A stretch of 38,871 nt of DNA from UBA2233 sp002347965 [NCBI: Nitrospirae bacterium UBA2233] (GTDB lineage Bacteria; UBA2233), in assembly GCA_002347965.1 (NCBI GenBank), contig DDYN01000004.1:1-38871 (forward strand). Direction: 5' to 3'. Of this stretch, positions 13,619 to 20,815 are shown piece after piece. The position numbers and the translations under genes were made by a program. The notes below the pieces were generated by a model. The model worked only from the letters and a program-made list of their open reading frames with translations, was not told the origin of the DNA and made no database searches. Position 1 is the stretch's first letter. Every line of letters begins with the position of its first letter.

Positions 13619-14806
13619 TCAATCCTCACGGCCAAGAATGCACACCGCGCACGTAAAATGGCCGGGATGGCCGCCTAGGTTGTGTGTAAGCCCAAGCTTT
13701 GCGTTCTTCACCCCGAGCCCAAGGGGCCTTCCTAGAAGCTGGTTGTGGACCTCGTAGAGCATCCTTAATCCGGAGGCCCCTATGGGATGGCCAAAGCACT
13801 TAAGACCGCCGTCCGTGTTGACCGGAAGACCCCCGTCAATATCGAAGAAGCCCGCCTCTATGTCCTCTTTGGCCTTACCCCTTCGGCTGAAGCCCAAGTC
13901 TTCGTAGATGATCAGCTCGGTGATCGTGAAGCAATCGTGCACCACGGCCAGGCTGAGCTCCTCGCGCGGGTTTTTTATGCCGGCCTGAGAGTAAGCCTGT
14001 TTGGCCGCCCGTACGCTCTCTTCAAAATGGACCATATCGTAGGCGTCATCCAACAACGCCTGCCTGGCCCCACAGGCAAGCCCAAGGCCCTTGACGAGCG
14101 TGAAGGGCCTTGAGAGCCTCCTTGCCCTCTCGGGCGTCGTGATGATGGCCGCCGCAGCCCCATCGCTTACGGGGCAGCAGTCATACAGCCCAAGCGGCCA
14201 GGCAACGATCGGGGCTTTGAGGGCATCTTCTACGGTGATCTCGCGCCTTAGGTGGGCCTTTGGGTGTTTTAAGCCGTTTTTGTGGTTCTTGACGGCGATT
14301 TTGGCTAAAAGGCGTTTCCCCTCCTCGTAGCTTAAGCCGTAATGGGAAAAATAGCGTGTGGCGGCCAGGGCGAACTGCACGGGCGCCGGCACGGGCGGCT
14401 CGACCCTAGACCCCCAGATCGGGGCGTAGGACACAGGAAGGCCGGATAACCCGGAATCTTTGATCTTTTCGACCCCCACGACGAGCGCTGTCTCGTACAT
14501 ACCGCTGGCAACGCCAAAGCAGGCGTTCCGGAAGGCATCCGTGCCCGTGCAGCAGGCGTTCTCGACGCGGGTTATGGGGAGGTAATCGAGCTTCAAGGCG
14601 TGGGCAAGCGGCGTCCCCCTGGCCGTGCCTATGGCGTACTGCATACCAAACCAGGCGGCCTCGATGTCGGCGGCCTGCATGCCGGCGTCAGAAAACGCCT
14701 CCAGGGCGGCCTCCACGATGAGGTCTTCCAGCCCCTTGTCCCAGTGCTCTCCGAACTTCGTGCACCCCATACCGACGATGGCGATCCTATCCTTTATGCC
14801 TCCCAT
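13619..14806 (-). CDS. SCP-x-type thiolase / acetyl-CoA acetyltransferase family protein
   Basis: Thiolase-superfamily protein of the lipid-transfer (SCP-x/BbsB-like) branch, 395 aa. It should cleave or form a carbon-carbon bond next to a CoA thioester. The nucleophilic Cys is in ENACCTGTDAF (Cys85, with an unusual second Cys86). The C-terminal catalytic part has HDCFTITE, GGLKCFGHPIGASG with the acid/base Cys and His, and NLGGHPG. ATG 14806 has GAGGGAGGG upstream and lies only 3 bases after the stop of the HMG-CoA-synthase-like/DUF35 gene. In known systems such thiolases need a DUF35 partner: the archaeal thiolase-DUF35-HMGCS complex, BbsAB, and the Ltp2-ChsH2 aldolase. Confidence 0.9.
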   Translation of the reverse strand: MGGIKDRIAIVGMGCTKFGEHWDKGLEDLIVEAALEAFSDAGMQAADIEAAWFGMQYAIGTARGTPLAHALKLDYLPITRVENACCTGTDAFRNACFGVASGMYETALVVGVEKIKDSGLSGLPVSYAPIWGSRVEPPVPAPVQFALAATRYFSHYGLSYEEGKRLLAKIAVKNHKNGLKHPKAHLRREITVEDALKAPIVAWPLGLYDCCPVSDGAAAAIITTPERARRLSRPFTLVKGLGLACGARQALLDDAYDMVHFEESVRAAKQAYSQAGIKNPREELSLAVVHDCFTITELIIYEDLGFSRRGKAKEDIEAGFFDIDGGLPVNTDGGLKCFGHPIGASGLRMLYEVHNQLLGRPLGLGVKNAKLGLTHNLGGHPGHFTCAVCILGRED

Positions 14807-14809
14807 GGA

Positions 14810-16207
14810 CTATCCCTCCCTCAAAGGCGTGCATTTCCAGAAGTAGTTGGGGATCCCCCCTGCGCTAAACAGCCTCCTGAAGCTCATCTCGAGCGGCATC
14901 CCGACCTTTAGAGCCTTGGGGTCGGCATCGCTCATGAGGCACTGCATCCTCCCCCCGCCCTCGAAATCTATGAAGCATACAATCAGCGGGGGCTCTGGAG
15001 TGGGGCCAAGCGTATCCAGGGCGTAGGTAAAGAGCTGGGCGCGTTTATCGGCGAAGGGCTCTTTTTCGAAATCCATCCCCCGGCACCTTGTGCAAAGACG
15101 CTGGGGAGGGTACTGGGGATAACCGCACGCCTTGCAGCGCACTCCCACGAGCGCTAGGTTCTGCTCGCTCTCCCTGTACATCGCTATCGGGGATGGCGGA
15201 TCGATCGGGGGCCTTCTGGCCTGGGGGGAGTATTCCATGGCCCCCTGCCATTTAAGGGCGTCCGTGTAGCTGGGGACATCCTTAAAGACCCTTGGAAAGG
15301 GCTTTGGGCGAGAACCCAACAGCCCGTCAGCGGCCTTGAGGGCTATGGCGAAGGCCCCGTCGCCGTAGCCGGCAAGGAGCAAAAGATCGCCTGGGCTTGC
15401 CCTTAAGAGCGCCTCATGAAGGAGGAAAAGCGGCATAGAGCTCCCAAAAAACCCAAACGACCTTGAAAGCCCTTCGTCCAAAAGGCTATCGGCCTTGAGT
15501 TTCAGCGTTTTTATGGCCAAAGGAAGCCTTCTTGGCTCGGGGGTAGCGATGCAAGCGTAACTGAAGGCCTCGTTTGTCAGCCCGGTCTTTTTTAGCAGGT
15601 TATCGAGCGCCCTTGGCAGGGCGCTCGTGTATCCTTGCTCCTGGACGAAGCGCTCCTCCGTATCTCTTAAGTAGGGCTCGCCGGCAAGCTGCCAGGCATC
15701 CAGGATGGGGCTGGAAAAAAAGCCCTCCCCGAGGACGCTGGCGATCTCACCCGTAGGGCCGAGTAAAACAGCTGCGCCCGCATCCGAGTTGGTTGCCTCG
15801 AGCTGCGATAGCGGCTTTGTGCGCCTTTTATCGCCCGTTGCGATAAGGACATAAGCGGCCCGGTTGGATTCGATAAGCCCAAGCCCAAGCGAAAGCGCCC
15901 TGCCAAAGCCCCCCAAAGAGCCTGTGACATCGAGCGCCAAAACGTCGCTTTTGAGCCTTAACCCTGCCGCCAGGATCGAGCTCGAGAGCTTCTCGATAAA
16001 CGGCGGGGAGCTGCTGACAAACAAAACCGCGTCTACCTTAGCCCTATCGAACCCCACAAGGCAACGCCTTGAGGCCTCTAGCGCAAGCGTCAGGCTGTCT
16101 TGGTCGTAGGAGGCAAGGAGGCGCGAAGTTCTGTGCGGCCAGCCCAATGTGGCCGGCGAGAGCCTGTAGTAGGGAAGGTAGGTACCGATACTCAAAACGC
16201 CCGGCAT
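14810..16207 (-). CDS. HMG-CoA-synthase-like protein fused to a DUF35 zinc-ribbon/OB domain
   Basis: 465-aa fusion. The N-terminal about 320 residues have the HMGCS/KAS-III-like thiolase fold: MPGVLSIGTYLPYYRL, DAVLFVSSSPP, TNSDAGAAVLLG, and FGFFGSSMPLFLLHEAL near the end. At the nucleophile elbow (LDVTGSLGGFGRAL, about residue 95) there is no Cys, so classical condensation chemistry looks lost. The C-terminal about 130 residues are DUF35: zinc ribbon with C-x2-C ... C-x2-C (CKACGYPQYPPQRLCTRC), then an OB fold. The likely role is structural or CoA-binding partner of the downstream thiolase. ATG 16207 has AAGGGG upstream. Confidence 0.85.
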   Translation of the reverse strand: MPGVLSIGTYLPYYRLSPATLGWPHRTSRLLASYDQDSLTLALEASRRCLVGFDRAKVDAVLFVSSSPPFIEKLSSSILAAGLRLKSDVLALDVTGSLGGFGRALSLGLGLIESNRAAYVLIATGDKRRTKPLSQLEATNSDAGAAVLLGPTGEIASVLGEGFFSSPILDAWQLAGEPYLRDTEERFVQEQGYTSALPRALDNLLKKTGLTNEAFSYACIATPEPRRLPLAIKTLKLKADSLLDEGLSRSFGFFGSSMPLFLLHEALLRASPGDLLLLAGYGDGAFAIALKAADGLLGSRPKPFPRVFKDVPSYTDALKWQGAMEYSPQARRPPIDPPSPIAMYRESEQNLALVGVRCKACGYPQYPPQRLCTRCRGMDFEKEPFADKRAQLFTYALDTLGPTPEPPLIVCFIDFEGGGRMQCLMSDADPKALKVGMPLEMSFRRLFSAGGIPNYFWKCTPLREG

Positions 16208-16248
16208 GTTTTAAACCCCTTTTCTTGTCTTGTGGATGGTACTTTTTT

Positions 16249-16286
16249 GGCTATAGGCTCGTCTGAGGCGAAGAACGCATATAGCC
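16249..16286. repeat. Inverted repeat between two operon genes
   Basis: GGCTATA (16249-16255) and TATAGCC (16280-16286) lie in the 129-base gap between the acyl-CoA dehydrogenase and the fusion gene. It could be an attenuator or processing hairpin. Confidence 0.35.
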
Positions 16287-16336
16287 TTAAGCAACCGTGT
16301 GCTTCAAAGGTATTTAATGCCAAGCCCTTAAAGTGA

Positions 16337-17500
16337 TCAGTATGACCTGGGCATTCCCAGGACGTGCTGGCCAAGATAGCCCAGTATCAGGTTTGTCGAG
16401 ATGGGAGCCACCTGGTAGAGCCTGGTTTCCCTGAATTTTCGCTCGATGTCGTAATCCTTGGCAAACCCAAAACCCCCGTGCGTCTGGATGGCGACGTTGC
16501 CCGCTTCAAAAGAGGCGTCCGCCGAAAGGAGCTTTGCCATGTTAGCCTCAGGCCCGCAGGGCTCGGCGTTGTCGAACAGGACTGCCGCCTCGTAGCGCAT
16601 AAGATCGGCAGCCCTTGTGTTGGCGTAGGCCCGCGCGATCGGGAACTGGACGCCTTGGTTCTGGCCTATCGGCCTGCCGAAGACAACCCGCTCGGATGCG
16701 TAGGCGCTGGCCTTTTCCAAAAACCAGTAGGCGTCCCCGATGCACTCGGCGGCAATCAGTATCCTTTCGGCATTCAGCCCGTCGAGCAAGTAATAAAAAC
16801 CTTTGCCTTCCTCACCGATCAGGTTTTCCAGGGGAACTTCAAGGTCTTCTATGAACACCTGAGCGCTATGGTGGTTCATCATCGTCTTTATCGGCTGGAT
16901 CGTAACCCCCTTACCCACCGAAGCCCTTAAATCAACGAGGAAGGCGCTTAGGCCTTCTGTGCGTCTTTTGACCTCCTCTTTGGGCGTGGTCCTGGCTATC
17001 AGGAGCATCAGGTCGGAGTATGCCACCCTGGATGTCCATATCTTTTGGCCGTTGATGATGTAACGGCCGCCCTCTTTCCTGGCGAAGGTCTTTATGGAGA
17101 GCGTATCCGATCCGGCATCGGGCTCGGTTACGCCAAAAGCCTGAAACTTAAGCCCTCCTTCAGCGATACCCGGCATAAACCTCTCTTTTTGTTCCTCAGA
17201 GCCATGCCTTAAAAGCGTCCCCATGATGTACATCTGCGCATGGCACACACCCGAGTTGCCGCCGGCATGGTTAATCTCCTCCAAAATTACCGATGCCTCC
17301 GCAATGCCAAGCCCCGAGCCTCCGTACTGCTCCGGGATGAGGGCAGAAAGATAGCCAGACTCCATCATATCCTTGACGAAGTCCTCCGGATAAGCTTCTT
17401 TGGCATCCAGTTCCCGCCAGTAGGCGCTTGGGTAGCGATCGCACACTTTGCGGACACCTTCGCGTAACTCGTGGAACAACACATCTTTGGGGTTAACCAA
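16337..17500 (-). CDS. Acyl-CoA dehydrogenase with non-canonical catalytic base
   Basis: FAD-dependent acyl-CoA dehydrogenase (387 aa) introducing an alpha,beta double bond into an acyl-CoA. Typical motifs are IPEQYGGSGLG, FGVTEPDAGSD, GQKIWTSRVAYSD and QTHGGFGFAKDYDIER. The usual catalytic Glu near the C-terminus (the YEGT motif) is absent: the aligned stretch reads YQVAPIST. A Glu in GLNAERILIAAE (about residue 241) sits where isovaleryl- and long-chain acyl-CoA dehydrogenases carry their base, so activity is probably retained with that geometry. The start is TTG 17500 with AAGGAGA upstream. It is the first gene of the minus arm of the divergent block, next to the 17590-17622 palindrome. 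Confidence 0.9.
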   Translation of the reverse strand: MVNPKDVLFHELREGVRKVCDRYPSAYWRELDAKEAYPEDFVKDMMESGYLSALIPEQYGGSGLGIAEASVILEEINHAGGNSGVCHAQMYIMGTLLRHGSEEQKERFMPGIAEGGLKFQAFGVTEPDAGSDTLSIKTFARKEGGRYIINGQKIWTSRVAYSDLMLLIARTTPKEEVKRRTEGLSAFLVDLRASVGKGVTIQPIKTMMNHHSAQVFIEDLEVPLENLIGEEGKGFYYLLDGLNAERILIAAECIGDAYWFLEKASAYASERVVFGRPIGQNQGVQFPIARAYANTRAADLMRYEAAVLFDNAEPCGPEANMAKLLSADASFEAGNVAIQTHGGFGFAKDYDIERKFRETRLYQVAPISTNLILGYLGQHVLGMPRSY

Positions 17501-17589
17501 AGGTCTCTCCTTTGATCGGTGTGTTTTACTTTAGCACTGCGTTAGAGTAGCTTAAAAGTGTGGGGGCGAACAAGCATAACTTTCCAGCT

Positions 17590-17622
17590 AGTCTAGCGTA
17601 CTATGATATAGTATGCTAGACT
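17590..17622. promoter_or_regulatory. 33-bp operator-like palindrome between divergent CoA operons
   Basis: AGTCTAGCGTACTAT (17590-17604) and ATAGTATGCTAGACT (17608-17622) are inverted copies with one mismatch and a 3-base spacer. The site overlaps the minus-strand -10 and lies midway between the two divergent genes, as expected for a TetR- or GntR-like repressor site. No regulator gene is in the block. Confidence 0.75.
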
Positions 17623-17631
17623 CTCGATCAA
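17603..17631 (-). promoter_or_regulatory. Sigma-70-like promoter of the minus-arm CoA genes
   Basis: On the minus strand TTGATC (17631-17626) is followed after 17 bases by TATCAT (17608-17603). It overlaps the palindrome, so repressor binding would block it. Confidence 0.55.
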
Positions 17632-17684
17632 AACGGTTATTCCACAAATGTCAACAACGTAACATCGTTCAAGGAGGCGCTCAA

Positions 17685-18488
17685 ATGCCCTACGAAGACA
17701 TCCTTCATGAGGCCAAGGAAGGGATCGCCACGATCACGATCAACCGGCCTAAAGTCTACAACGCCTTCAGGCCCAAGACGATCGAGGAGTTGATCCAGGC
17801 CTTCACCGAGGCCGGGGATGACCCGGAAATCGGGGTCATCATCCTGACCGGCGCGGGCGATAAGGCATTCTGCACGGGCGGGGACATGAACGCCTGGCGC
17901 GTGGGCGAGGGCTACGAGGGGGCAAGCTGGGCGGGCATCGGCCTTGCCGTAGAGAGGCTCCACAGGCTCATCCGCAGCGTTCCCAAGCCCGTGATCGCAG
18001 CCGTCAACGGCTATGCGATCGGCGGGGGGAACGTCCTGCAGGTGCTTTGCGACCTTGCCATCGCCTCAAAAACGGCCGTCTTCGGCCAGGTCGGCCCGAG
18101 GGTCGGAAGCTTCGACGCCGGGTTCGGCTCGGCCTACCTAGCAAGGCTGGTGGGCGAGAGGAAGGCCAGGGAGATATGGTTTCTCTGCAGGCGCTACTCA
18201 GCCGACGAAGCGCTCGAAATGGGGCTTATCAACCGCGTCGTCCCCCATGAGCAACTCATGGTGGAGGCGAATCAATGGGCCAACGAGATGCTCGACCTGT
18301 CCCCCACGGCGCTCAAGGCCCTTAAGTACTCCTTCAACGCCGACACGGAGCACATCGCGGGCATAACGAACCTCTCCATGGCCTCTGTAGGGCTCTACTA
18401 CAGAACGCCGGAATCCGGCGAGGGCCACAACGCCTTCAAGGAAAAAAGGCCGACAAACTTCCGGAAGTTCCGCAAACGGGGCTTTTAG
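17685..18488 (+). CDS. MenB/BadI-type crotonase (ring-closing or ring-opening acyl-CoA enzyme)
   Basis: 267-aa enoyl-CoA-hydratase-superfamily protein starting at ATG 17685 (AAGGAGG seven bases upstream; the earlier in-frame ATG is rejected). The oxyanion-hole segments are GDKAFCTGGDMN and [48 protein letters not shown] and the tail AFKEKRPTNFRKF mark it as the MenB (dihydroxynaphthoyl-CoA synthase)/BadI (2-ketocyclohexanecarboxyl-CoA hydrolase) subgroup rather than a plain hydratase. No other men genes are nearby, so a BadI-like Dieckmann/retro-Claisen ring cleavage fits the catabolic context better; this is inference. It is the first gene of the plus arm. A 107-base relic of a close relative sits at 10603. 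Confidence 0.9.
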   Translation: MPYEDILHEAKEGIATITINRPKVYNAFRPKTIEELIQAFTEAGDDPEIGVIILTGAGDKAFCTGGDMNAWRVGEGYEGASWAGIGLAVERLHRLIRSVPKPVIAAVNGYAIGGGNVLQVLCDLAIASKTAVFGQVGPRVGSFDAGFGSAYLARLVGERKAREIWFLCRRYSADEALEMGLINRVVPHEQLMVEANQWANEMLDLSPTALKALKYSFNADTEHIAGITNLSMASVGLYYRTPESGEGHNAFKEKRPTNFRKFRKRGF

Positions 18489-18492
18489 GCGG

Positions 18493-19659
18493 ATGCCTCT
18501 CCCCCTTAAAGGCCTAAGGGTCTTGGATTTCACCCGCTTGCTGCCGGGGCCGCTTTGCTCGATGCTCCTTGCCGATTTCGGCGCCGAGGTCATCAAGGTG
18601 GAAAACCCAAGGGGCGGGGACCCTGGCAGGCAAACGGCGCCTTTAAAGGGCGGGGTTTCATTGAGGCATCTTTTGATAAACAGAGGGAAGAAGAGCCTTA
18701 CCCTGAACCTTAAGGCCAAAGAGGGCAAAGATGTCCTCTATAGGCTGGTAGAGCGCTCGGACGTCCTATTGGAGGGCTTTAGGCCGGGCGTCATGGCAAG
18801 GCTAAAGGCCGACTACGCCACGCTTTCAGGAATCAACCCGGGGCTTGTCTACGCCTCCCTTACGGGCTTCGGTCAAAATGGGCCCTTAAAGGATGTAGCA
18901 GGGCACGACATCAACTACATAGGCTACGCCGGGGTGCTGTCCCTTACGGGGAAAGGCGAGCCCTTGGCGCCAGGAGTCCAGATAGCCGATTTAGGAGGGG
19001 GCCTTTTGATGCTGTTTGGCGTCCTGGCAGCGCTATTCGAGCGCTCGAGGACTACTAAGGGCAGGTATCTCGATATTTCCATGCTCGATGCCTCTGCGCT
19101 TTTCCTTGCACCCGTCATCGCCGAGGCGCTCACGCTTGCAGGAAGACCAAAGCTTGAAAACATGCGTCTTAACGGCAAATGGGCCTGCTATGGGGTTTAC
19201 CCCACCAAGGACGGTAAGTTTTTAACCTTAGGGGCCCTGGAGTCCAAGTTCTGGGAGCGCTTTTGTAGGCTCGTCCAAAGGCTCGAGTGGGTTCCGTTGC
19301 AGTACGAGGAACCCGCCCAAGAGGGCCTAAAGGGAGCCCTTAGGGCGCTGTTCTTGACAAAACTCCAAAAGGACTGGCTTGGGCTCCTAGAGGGCGAGGA
19401 TGCCTGTGTAGGGCCAGTGCTCGAGCCAGAGGAGGCCCTTGATCACCCTCAGCTAGAGCAAAGGGGGCTTTTTATCAAGCCGCCTGCTTCAGAGGGTGGC
19501 CTTGGGTTTAGCCTGGCTGGGGCCCTTGGCCTTGCAGCCCAAGGCGCAGAACACTTAAAGCCGGCACCCTGCCTAGGGGAGCATACAGCCCAGATCCTTA
19601 AGGAGGCCGGCTACGAAAAGGACGACATCGCCAAGTTCCAGGCTGAAGGAGTAATCTAG
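18493..19659 (+). CDS. CaiB/BaiF-family protein, alpha-methylacyl-CoA racemase-like
   Basis: 388-aa class III CoA-transferase-fold protein. It begins with the family-typical LKGLRVLDFTRLLPGP and has ADFGAEVIKVE and SLTGFGQNGP. The residues used by alpha-methylacyl-CoA racemases appear conserved: His and Asp in GHDINY (about 137), Asp in IADLGGG (about 165) and Glu in LGALES (about 247). That pattern favours a racemase epimerising a 2-methyl-branched acyl-CoA over a CoA-transferase, though the Asp alone is common to both. ATG 18493 lies four bases after the crotonase stop with almost no SD, suggesting coupling. If a racemase, the pathway handles branched intermediates. Confidence 0.85.
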   Translation: MPLPLKGLRVLDFTRLLPGPLCSMLLADFGAEVIKVENPRGGDPGRQTAPLKGGVSLRHLLINRGKKSLTLNLKAKEGKDVLYRLVERSDVLLEGFRPGVMARLKADYATLSGINPGLVYASLTGFGQNGPLKDVAGHDINYIGYAGVLSLTGKGEPLAPGVQIADLGGGLLMLFGVLAALFERSRTTKGRYLDISMLDASALFLAPVIAEALTLAGRPKLENMRLNGKWACYGVYPTKDGKFLTLGALESKFWERFCRLVQRLEWVPLQYEEPAQEGLKGALRALFLTKLQKDWLGLLEGEDACVGPVLEPEEALDHPQLEQRGLFIKPPASEGGLGFSLAGALGLAAQGAEHLKPAPCLGEHTAQILKEAGYEKDDIAKFQAEGVI

Positions 19660-19660
19660 G

Positions 19661-20815
19661 ATGGATTTTGAGCTGCCCCTGGACATTCTCGAACTTAAGA
19701 CGACCCTTAGGCGCTTTATAGAGCGCGAGGTAGAGCCCAGGGCAAATGAGATCGAGGAAACGGACGCCATACCAGCCTGCATCGTCCAGCAATCGAGAGA
19801 GCTTGGCCTTTTTGGGCTTAGCATTCCGGAGGAATACGGCGGGCTCGGGCTTGGAATGGTCGGACGAGCGGGGGCTCTTGAAGAGCTAGGGCGCACGCAC
19901 AACGGGTTTACGACCTTCATCGGGGGGCATGTCGGAATAGGAACTTACGGCATCGTACAGTTTGGCTCCCTAGAGCAAAAACGACGGTACCTGCCAAAAA
20001 TGGCCTCCGGCGAGTGGATAGGGGCATTTGCCCTTACAGAGCCGGACGCCGGTTCGGACCCAGCCAGCCTCAGGACGAAGGCCATAAAACGGGGGAACGC
20101 CTACGTACTTAACGGCACGAAACGCTTCATCACCAACGGCGATGTGGCCCATGTTTTCACGGTCATGGCAAGGACAAACCCGGATACCCCTAGCAAGTCC
20201 AAAGGGATCAGCGCCTTCTTGGTAGAAATGGGTACACCCGGGTTTAAGGTGGGGGCCATCGAAAAAAAGATGGGGCTAAGAGGCTCCCATACGGTGGAGC
20301 TGCTCTTCGAGGATTGCGAGGTTCCAAAGGACAACCTGCTTGGCAACGAGGGTGAGGGGTTCATCAACTCGCTTAAGGTTCTTACGAACGGAAGGGCCGC
20401 GCTCGCTGCAAGAAACCTGGGCTCGTGCGAAAAGCTCCTGGAAATCAGCCTGGAATACGCCAAGGAGCGCGTTCAGTTTTCGGCACCAATACTAAAGCAG
20501 CAGGCCATACGGCATTACCTGGCCGAGATGGCGATGGAGGTCGAGCTTTTGAGGTCCATGGTCTACAGGGTTGCATGGATGGTGGACACAAACCAGAAGG
20601 TCATCAAGGAGGCCGCGATGGTCAAGCTTTTCGCCTCCGAGGCTTACAACAGGGTTGCGGACAGGGCGCTACAGATTTTTGGCGGGTCGGGCTACATCAA
20701 AGGATCCCCGACGGAGAGGTTTTACAGGGATGCGAGGATAACCAAGGTTTACGAGGGGACTTCCGAGATTCAAAAGAACATCATAGCCTCTGAGCTTGAA
20801 AAGGGGCTGGGTTGA
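19661..20815 (+). CDS. Acyl-CoA dehydrogenase (canonical)
   Basis: FAD-dependent acyl-CoA dehydrogenase, 384 aa, second in this block. It has IPEEYGGLGLGMVG, FALTEPDAGSDPAS, GTKRFITNGDVA, QIFGGSGYIKG and the canonical catalytic Glu in the C-terminal YEGTSEIQ. It therefore differs mechanistically from the minus-arm dehydrogenase. It starts one base after the racemase-like gene's stop, and its own stop overlaps the next start (TGATG), so the plus arm is tightly coupled. Electrons would pass to ETF, which is not encoded here. Confidence 0.93.
   Translation: MDFELPLDILELKTTLRRFIEREVEPRANEIEETDAIPACIVQQSRELGLFGLSIPEEYGGLGLGMVGRAGALEELGRTHNGFTTFIGGHVGIGTYGIVQFGSLEQKRRYLPKMASGEWIGAFALTEPDAGSDPASLRTKAIKRGNAYVLNGTKRFITNGDVAHVFTVMARTNPDTPSKSKGISAFLVEMGTPGFKVGAIEKKMGLRGSHTVELLFEDCEVPKDNLLGNEGEGFINSLKVLTNGRAALAARNLGSCEKLLEISLEYAKERVQFSAPILKQQAIRHYLAEMAMEVELLRSMVYRVAWMVDTNQKVIKEAAMVKLFASEAYNRVADRALQIFGGSGYIKGSPTERFYRDARITKVYEGTSEIQKNIIASELEKGLG

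Noticed and set aside
17685-18488. Crotonase as the MenB of menaquinone synthesis
   Set aside because: Motifs are shared with MenB, so it is not excluded, but no other menaquinone gene is here and all neighbours are acyl-CoA catabolic, so the catabolic reading is preferred.
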